Assembly (NCBI GenBank): GCA_023014335.1
Contig: JAECYW010000006.1
Span: 2,728,001 to 2,792,000 of the forward strand
DNA length: 64,000 bases
Reading direction: 5' to 3'
Source of the DNA: Galerina marginata
Lineage: Eukaryota > Basidiomycota > Agaricomycetes > Agaricales > Galerinaceae
Of this stretch, positions 57,025-64,000 are shown piece by piece. The position numbers and the translations under genes were made by a program. The notes under the pieces are model-generated. The model worked only from the letters and a program-made list of their open reading frames with translations, did no database searches and had not been told where the DNA came from. The stretch's first letter is position 1. The number at the start of each line of letters is the position of its first letter.

Positions 57025-60000
57025 AAACGCAAATTCTTCGAGGAACGCATCGTTGATATTGCTTACTCCCAACAAGCGCCCCTTGGATCTGATGAATTGG
57101 ACCCAGAAGCGTGTGTTACCTGCCTGCGAAGCTCTCTCCTACCAGGGGGGCTCCGTGCATCTCCCTAGACTCCCTCTGGGATGCTCTCCACGTACGTATA
57201 ACTCGGCCTCTGGCCGAGAGGTATGATCTTCTCCCTTTGGACCAAATCCCCGCCATGCCGGTTAGGGATTGGGTTCCCTTTTCCATGTTCGAACTCACGG
57301 AGGCTCTCTCCGCGTGTTCGAGCAGATCCGCTCCGGGCCCCGACCACATCAGTTGGGCACACCTGAAGTGGTTTGTTAAAAGGAAGGCGGCGCCGCCGAC
57401 CTTTTCCTCCGGATCGCCAACGGGTGCCTTGAGCATTCGCATTGGCCTTCCGCCTTTAAGGACTCGCTGTCGGTTATCATTCCGAAACCCGGCAAGCCTT
57501 CCTACTCCACCCCGAAGTCTTTCAGGCCAATTGTGCTTCTGAATACTTTGGGGAAACTTATTACAAGTTCTTACATAGTAAAAGAACTTGTTTTTCCGGC
57601 CTGCATAGCAGCAGAAAACATTCCTAACGCCAAGGACAGAAATACTCCCACTCATATAGTGACCCTGCATGGTTTCTGTATCTCAGCCATTACTGGGCCA
57701 ATTTTTATGATCTTGGTATCAAAAATTCGTAAAAATCAGGGCTTTCATGTGGCATATGTATCCAGGGTTGATTAGGTCATGTGACCCGTTCACACGAGCC
57801 AAAAAGCGCAAATTTGTGTAAATTTACACTTGAAACATATTTCACTGAGCTAGATATGCTAAAATGCATTGCCCAGACCAATCTAGAATAATGTACAAAT
57901 ATTTACATATGTTTGCAATGATGTCATGGTGTCCAAATCTGGGCAAACAGCCAGCTCAACTTGGTGAAAATCCGAAAATTGGTGTCAAACTGACTGGATA
58001 ACCCATGAAAGAAACACTAAACATTGCAAAACATGACCAAATAGCTTTAATATGATGTAATAGATGCTTACAGAATCAAACTCACAGCAAGACTTTGGGC
58101 AATTGCCTGGAATCAGTAATGCACCAACTTGGACCAAAAATATTCTCAGGGATATGTCATGTGATATGTGTGCACAGACCACCTGTTAGGTAAAAAAACA
58201 TTATTACTATTTTTATTTTATTTCAATACCTTAAAAATCTCTCAATATGGCTTATTTACTTTGTATTTCAAAAAATATTCCGCATTTGGTAAGTCACATA
58301 AAGGTGTGACAATATGTATGTGACACCATCTTTTAACCCTGATTTTTCTGATAATTACACACTTTTTTTCAAGGCAATCCAATAAAAACTAAGCGACGTA
58401 TGAATTAATCCTATTACAAGTTCTTATTGTAGTCTAATAATTAATCTTGTTACAAGTTCTTACATAGTAAAAGAACTTGTTTTCCGGCCTGCATAGCAGC
58501 AGAAAACATTCCTAACGCCAAGGACAGAATACTCCCACTCATATAGTGACCCTGCATGGTTTCTGTATCTCAGCCATTACTGGGCCAATTTTATGATCTT
58601 GGTATCAAAAAATTCGTAAAAATCAGGCCCTTCCTGGTCACATGACCAGGCCGTATTAGGCTTGTTAGAACCGCCTCATTTTTTCTGCTTTTTTTGAGTA
58701 TAAGATCATTCTAATAGCTTCAGATTTGAGCGGACTATGCAATATTTACCTTTTTAATCTTTATTTATAGTCAGACTCACCTAGAAAGTAAGAACTTGTT
58801 TTTGCCATGCGCAGCAATGGCCTCTGACCAAGTTGAGAAGATGATCTCGAATCGCATTCAGTTTGACGCTGTCAAATTTGATGTTTTTCATCCAAATCAG
58901 GTTGGGGGCGTTCGACAGCGCTCCACTGAGGATGCTGGCCTCTACCTAACGCACATTGTGCGCGCTGGGTGGGCTAAGGGACTTAAAACGAGCGTCTTGG
59001 CGTTCGATCTGGCCCAATTCTTTCCGTCGATAAACCATGATGTTTATTGGCGGTGCTCGCCAAGCAGGGGTTTCCACCAAATGTGGTGAAATTCTTTGCT
59101 TCTTACTTAGTTGGCCGTTCTAACGCAGTACGCATGGAACGCCTTCGTCTCTCCGCATCGGTCTGCAGACGTGGGGGTAGGACAGGGCTCTGCTCTATCA
59201 CCCGTTCTGTCGGCCCTTACGTTGGCGCCCATCATGCGCCTCTTCGAGCAGCATCGCGATAAATGCTGGCTTCTTTCCTATGTCGACGACGGTACACTCA
59301 TTGTGCAGTCAAAGTCACTCGACATAAATTGTTTGCTCCTCAAAAAGCTTACAAGGTTATTTTCGAACTGTTTACTCAGTTCGCTCTCGTCCTCGAGCAC
59401 GACAAGTCGGAGATCTATCACTTCGACAGGTCGCACTCGGATTACACCCTTCAATTGATCTGGGCTACGCCCCGTTCACTGGAGCGACTCCCCTGAAGCC
59501 CAAGCCATTCTGGCGATACTTGGGCTTCTTTTTTGACCGCAAGCTCACCTTTCACGAGCATGTGCGATTTTACTCGACCAAGGCATTCTCGTCGGTGAAA
59601 GCCATGAGGATGCTTGGTTCGTCCACTCGCGGTTTGGAGCCTACTGAAAGAGCTCCTTTACCGATCTTGCGTGGTGCCCATAGCTACCTATGGGTATCGT
59701 CTCTGGTTCTTCGAAGGCGCTCGATGCAAGGGCACTTTGAAGCTTTTAGGTCAGATGCAGCGTAAGGCTGCTCTCTGGATTACAGGTGCGTTTTCTACGT
59801 CCCCCGGTCCCGGTGTCGAGGGCCCTTGCCGGCCTCTTCCCCTTTCATCTTCTCCTCGAGAGGCTTAACTACCGCGCAATCCTGCGCGTCGGTACCCTCT
59901 CAGAGACTCACCCCGTTCGGTCTTTATTGGCCGGGCACATGTTGGGCAAGGCTACGCCTCACCCCCTCTCCTACCATTCGATGTCCCGCCGTCAAAAGCT

Positions 60001-61797
60001 GAACACGAAGGGTCCTATTTTGGAGATCGTTAAGAAGCTCCCCATCCTGACCGAGCGTTTGGAGCCTATGGCTTCACATGCCAGGCCAGGCCATCGATTC
60101 CGCGACCGTTACTGGTCGCGGGGTCACATTCGAGGAATCTCTGGCCCCTCTCAACAAGGACAGGGATTTCAATTATTACCTTGACTTCATCTTCGACATG
60201 TTCATGTGGGATGAGGGGGTGTTTGCATTGGGACGGACGCTAGCGTTTACGTGAACGTCAACCCCAATAGGGCCACTCAGTCCGTCGCGGCTGGGGTCAT
60301 CTTTTCACAAGGCGTTGAAGTTGATCGCTTCAGATGGCTTGTGGGTCGCACCACCGCGCCTGACGCGGAAATGTCGGCCATCTGCCGTGCCATCGAGGCC
60401 GCCACCAGGCGGCAATGCAGGCACGTCGCTATATTCACGGACTCGATTGCTATGGCAAAACGAGCCCTTGACACTTCCTTGCATTCTTCGCAGTCCTCAC
60501 TCGCTGCGTGCTTGCAAACTCCTCGAAACCTGGCTCGAGGCAGATCCTCAACGCTGGATTTCCTTCCACTACGTCCCCACCAATCTCGAGTGGGGCGTTC
60601 ATCATATGGCTCACAAGCACGCGCGTGGGGCCGCTCATTTCCCCGTAGACTTTGGTTCGCGGGTCACTTTCGATCGACTTCATGCAGAAGGCGACACTCG
60701 GCGTGGCGGCACGCTGGGCCAAGGCTGGCAGCTGACCGTCCACAACATCTGGGTCGCGACTTCCTCCAGCTTTCTACGCTGGGCAAGAAGCCGCGACCCA
60801 TTCGTCCGGCTACTCGCAAGGGTGGGCCTTATATTCGCGAATCCGGAGGCGATGCCGCTTCCTTCGCGCGCTTGTGCAGGTGTATACTGAATCATGCGCC
60901 AATCGGTTTGTATTACGACCGATTTAACATCCAAGAGCCTCATGGCTGCCCCCGCTGCGGCGCTCCTCGCGAGACCCGCTCACACATCCTGAAGTACTGC
61001 CCGCGGTACGACAGACAATCCCCAACCGATCGTTTACACAGTTTGTTGATGTTTTTGTTGGAGAATCAAGAAGCCTTCTCCTTCGCCCGCCAAGCGGCAG
61101 CACCGCAAGGCATTGGGTAAGGCGTTCCGCGCGGGCTCGCTGCTCAGAGAGGCCTTGATACCTTCTCTCGGGTTGCGTCAGTTGGGGGAGGTCCAATCCC
61201 TCCTTCGGACGAGGTTGACAGGCCAAGGACGGGGTGGTGCAGTTCCGCGCGTTCCTCGCGTTTCGTACCCGGTTGCATTCGCTACGACCGGTGGTTACTT
61301 TGCGGCCCATATCTCGAATGGTAGCTGCTCTTTTGGCTTGCGCGGATGATTTTCATCATTCGGTTGGGGCCTTATCCCCGCATCTGCTTATTTCCTTCGC
61401 TGGTATGGGTTTCGGGTCGTCAAGGCGCGGGTGGGTGAAGGTTTTCGGATCGGGTCTGGGTTCTGAAGTGGGCGTTGGGTTTGGAAGGCGGAGAGAGTGC
61501 AGCAGCTGCGGCTGCCAGGAGATGTGCGGGCGGGCTTCGGTTCGTCCAACGTGGTATTGGCGTAGCAGTGGGGGCCGTCCCTCCCTCGGGACTGGGCGGT
61601 TAGGTGGTCCGTCCCCCCTAGCAAAGGCCTGGCGCACAAAGGACGCCGTTGGAAGGATTCGGAAGAAATGGATGGGTTCGGGTCTGGTTCGGGGATTAGT
61701 AGTTTACTGCGCGCTTTCGACCGGGGATTTGTATTAGTTAGGCGACCGGACTGCTTTCGCGCACCGGTATATAAATTGTTGATTAAAAAAAAAAAAA
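57025..61797 (+). mobile_element. LINE-1 (unit 3)
   Basis: Target duplications at 57010-57024 and 61798-61812. Five A at the frameshift site as in unit 1. Additional single-base indels near 59043, 59122, 59447, 59650, 59820 and 60120 break the palm, while the RNase H to zinc knuckle end (to 61120) is largely open. Confidence 0.9.
57562..58833 (+). mobile_element. Helentron/HINE-like composite (unit 3)
   Basis: As 17190-18465, with both 5' ends (57562 and about 58450) and one 3' end. Confidence 0.68.
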
Positions 61798-62558
61798 GGT
61801 GGCCCTCTTGCTGAAGATTTCGCTGCGCCACCGCAGCCTTGTACCTTCTGAGCAACGTCAAGCCCATGTTGATGTACTTGAGCCAATTCCAAAAGGAGAA
61901 GTGGTCATCGAGAACATCCTGACGAGATCCGGGGCCTTGAGTTTTGGTGGAGTTACCAAGTGCATTGTGCGGGCCCCAGACACGCTCGGGGCACTCGCCG
62001 TCGGTGTTTCCTACGCCACGGATGTAGTTGAAGGAATAAAGCTGGTGGTCCTTCGTTTGATGCATGGGCTCGTGAAGCTTCGGAATGGCCGGGTTCAGCG
62101 TTTTTCCGGGCAATGGCTTGATTTCGTCTGGCCAATGTTCCTCGATGCGCTTGAACAAATTGATGAACCACTGGCACGCGATGTCGTAGCTTGCGAGCAC
62201 AACGGCAACCATGATGAACCGGAGGACCATGCCGAAGATATAATCCATGTTCGCGTACCTATAATCAATAAGAAGACATGAGGGCTGGAAAAAACAAACG
62301 GAATTAGCCACGTACCTCTCGCCCTTCTGCAGGTTTCCAACACCTAGCGGGAAAAATCATCTCTGAGCGCCCACAAACTGCCGCACCGACGCCAGTGTAT
62401 CGAAGCCCAACCGAGTATTTCGTGTTGGCTTGCGCGAGGGCCTGAAGGCCGACGCAGGTACTGATCTGGGCGGGCAAGCAAGTTAGAGAAGAAAGAAAGA
62501 TGAGGAGAAGGAAGAAAACGCACATCGGCGTCGTTTGCCCTACTCAAAACATACTTCT
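61798..62558 (-). pseudogene. KDZ transposase core part (unit 3)
   Basis: As 21431-22191, with an extra A near 62346 that shifts the frame. Confidence 0.86.
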
Positions 62559-63263
62559 CACAGTAAATAAGCCATTTTAAGAGATTTTAAAGGCATTAAA
62601 ATAAAATAAAAATACTAATGATGTTTTTTTACCTAAGAGATGGTCTGTGCACACATATCACATGACATATCCCTGAGAATATTTTGGTCTCACTTGGTGC
62701 ATCAACTGATTCCAAGGCAATTGCACAAAGTTCTGCTGTGAGTTTGATTATGTAAGCATCTAGAACATTATATTCAAGTCATTTGGTCATGTTTTGCAAT
62801 GTTTGGTGTGTCTTTCATGGGTTATCCAGTCAGTTTAACACCAATTTTGCGATTTTTACTGAGTTAAGCTGGCTGTTTGCCAGATTTGGACACCATGACA
62901 TCATTGAAAAACATATGTAAATATTTGTACATTATTCTAAATTGGTCTGGGTAACATATTTTAGTATATCTAGCTCACTGAAATCTGTTTTAAAGTGTAA
63001 ATTTACACAAATTTGCGCTTTTTGGGTCGTGTGAACAGGTCACATGACCTAATCAACCCTGGATACACATGCCACATGAAAGCCGTGATTTTTAGGATTT
63101 TTTTGATACCAAGATCATAAAAATTGGCCCAGTAATGGCTGAGATACAGAAACCATGCAGGGTCACTATAGCAGTGGGAGAATTTCCAACCATTGCGTTA
63201 GAAACCATTTCCATCTGCTATCAAGTGTAGAAAACAAGTTCTTTTACTACGTAAGAACTTGTA
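62559..63263 (-). mobile_element. Helentron/HINE-like element, truncated (unit 4)
   Basis: Same truncated form and right-hand hairpin as in units 2 and 3. Confidence 0.6.
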
Positions 63264-63487
63264 ATGTTGACAACCAGGGTGCTCTCAGTGTTTCCAAGAA
63301 TCCTGAACACCATGGGCGCATGAAGCACTTGGACTTGCGGTTTTACTGGCTCAGGGATGCTGTTGCTGTTGGACTTATTTCACCATCCTTCATCTCAACA
63401 GATGAACAAGTGGCAGACCTTCTTACCAAACCCCTTTCATCTTCCAAAGTTGCATTTTGCAGAGAACGAATGGGTCTTAGGCCTTAG
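63264..63487 (+). pseudogene. Copia RNase H fragment (unit 4)
   Basis: Identical product to units 1 and 2. Confidence 0.85.
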
Positions 63488-63544
63488 GCCAATTTTTCTT
63501 GTGTTATTTTTCTTGTGTTCTGGAGACTGTCCAGATCAGGGGGG

Positions 63545-63911
63545 TGTGTTAAAGCTGCTTTCCACTCTCCATAACATTCTATTCTTTCTATCTTATCTTA
63601 TCAGATTAGATTAGATCCTTATCAGAACACACTTCATTTATGTAGTTCTTCATTTGATCTTTATCAGATTCTTATCACTTCTTTCCCCATTTGGGTATAT
63701 TGCTCATTTTCATATATAAAGGCTTAGCTAGTTGCCAGAAGTCCCCAGTTACTCACTCCGGACTTCAGGCAAGTATATAGTCATTTCACAATATCATCAG
63801 TTACTCACTCCGGACTTCAGCTCTTCATAGCTCATCTGTCCTTTACACTGAGTTCCTCATATTTGGCACTCCGCTGCCTCACGTGTTCCCACGCTCGCCT
63901 GCTTCAACACA
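63545..63911 (+). repeat. Copia 3' LTR (unit 4)
   Basis: 367 bp; one C is missing near 63561. Same termini. Confidence 0.85.
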
Positions 63912-64000
63912 TTTTGTAAGTCATGTGATCACATTACATAATCATATCAAATAACAAAGACAGCATTTATTTATTATGATATGAAATTGCTAGGGAAATA

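Larger units (their letters stand above)
42367..62558. repeat. Tandem array unit 3 (20,192 bp)
   Basis: Third complete copy. Indel-dense blocks lie at about 43900-45400, 50100-52900 and 54080-57250. The stretches 45400-50100 and 55650-56280 are almost free of them. Confidence 0.93.
62559..64000. repeat. Tandem array unit 4, partial
   Basis: The array continues past the window edge. Sequence is nearly identical to 2028-3470, so the total copy number is at least four (the fourth incomplete here). Confidence 0.92.

Noticed and set aside
2028..64000. rDNA-like or centromeric satellite repeat
   Set aside because: No rRNA sequence and no short satellite monomer; the unit is a nest of transposons.

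Overview
The window is wholly transposon-derived DNA, most likely from a basidiomycete fungus of the Agaricomycetes. The evidence is a KDZ-type transposase gene with 50-59 bp GT-AG introns, a Tad-like LINE with an RNase H domain and a C-terminal zinc knuckle, a chromodomain-bearing Ty3/Gypsy element, and a degenerate HSP90 fragment of eukaryotic type. I see no intact host gene, no rRNA and no bacterial-style operon. The genus cannot be read from the sequence.

Layout. Positions 1-2027 are a single-copy left flank: an HSP90 pseudogene fragment, about 1.6 kb I cannot identify, and the outer part of a small rolling-circle-like element. From 2028 onward the window is a head-to-tail tandem array of one unit of about 20.2 kb. 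The copies are 2028-22191, 22192-42366, 42367-62558 and the first 1.4 kb of a fourth, 62559-64000. The junction between copies always joins the coding strand of a KDZ transposase to the interior of a rolling-circle-like element at the same base.

Each unit, left to right (copy 1 coordinates): a truncated rolling-circle-like element (to 2731) lying in a Copia pol gene; the Copia RNase H tail and 3' LTR (to 3380); a short minisatellite; the 5' half of a LINE on the minus strand (3711-5538), split by a 407 bp rolling-circle-like element; a plus-strand LINE scrap; a Gypsy 3' LTR and pol on the minus strand (5710-11160), split by a 3.3 kb rolling-circle-like element that itself holds two hAT-like MITEs and a large foldback; the 3' end of a LINE; a chimeric rolling-circle-like fragment; the 3' half of the first LINE, now on the plus strand, split by a 1.04 kb TIR element with a 9-bp target duplication and a tRNA-like segment; three 215-bp direct repeats; and a KDZ transposase gene (minus) split by a 5'-truncated LINE with poly(A) and a 15-bp target duplication, itself split by a 1.28 kb composite rolling-circle-like element.

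Target duplications and restored reading frames give a readable order of events: KDZ, then LINE, then rolling-circle-like element, then amplification of the 20.2 kb block. The recurring short element is the most interesting component. It has a terminal hairpin, an asymmetric inverted repeat, a stem-loop at the opposite end, TT or TC insertion sites without duplication, and a compensatory variant in which three separated copies of the end motif change together. This resembles non-autonomous Helentrons (HINEs). Copies 2 and 3 carry dense single-base indels confined to sharp blocks, more like incomplete consensus polishing than biology, so fine differences between copies should be treated with care.
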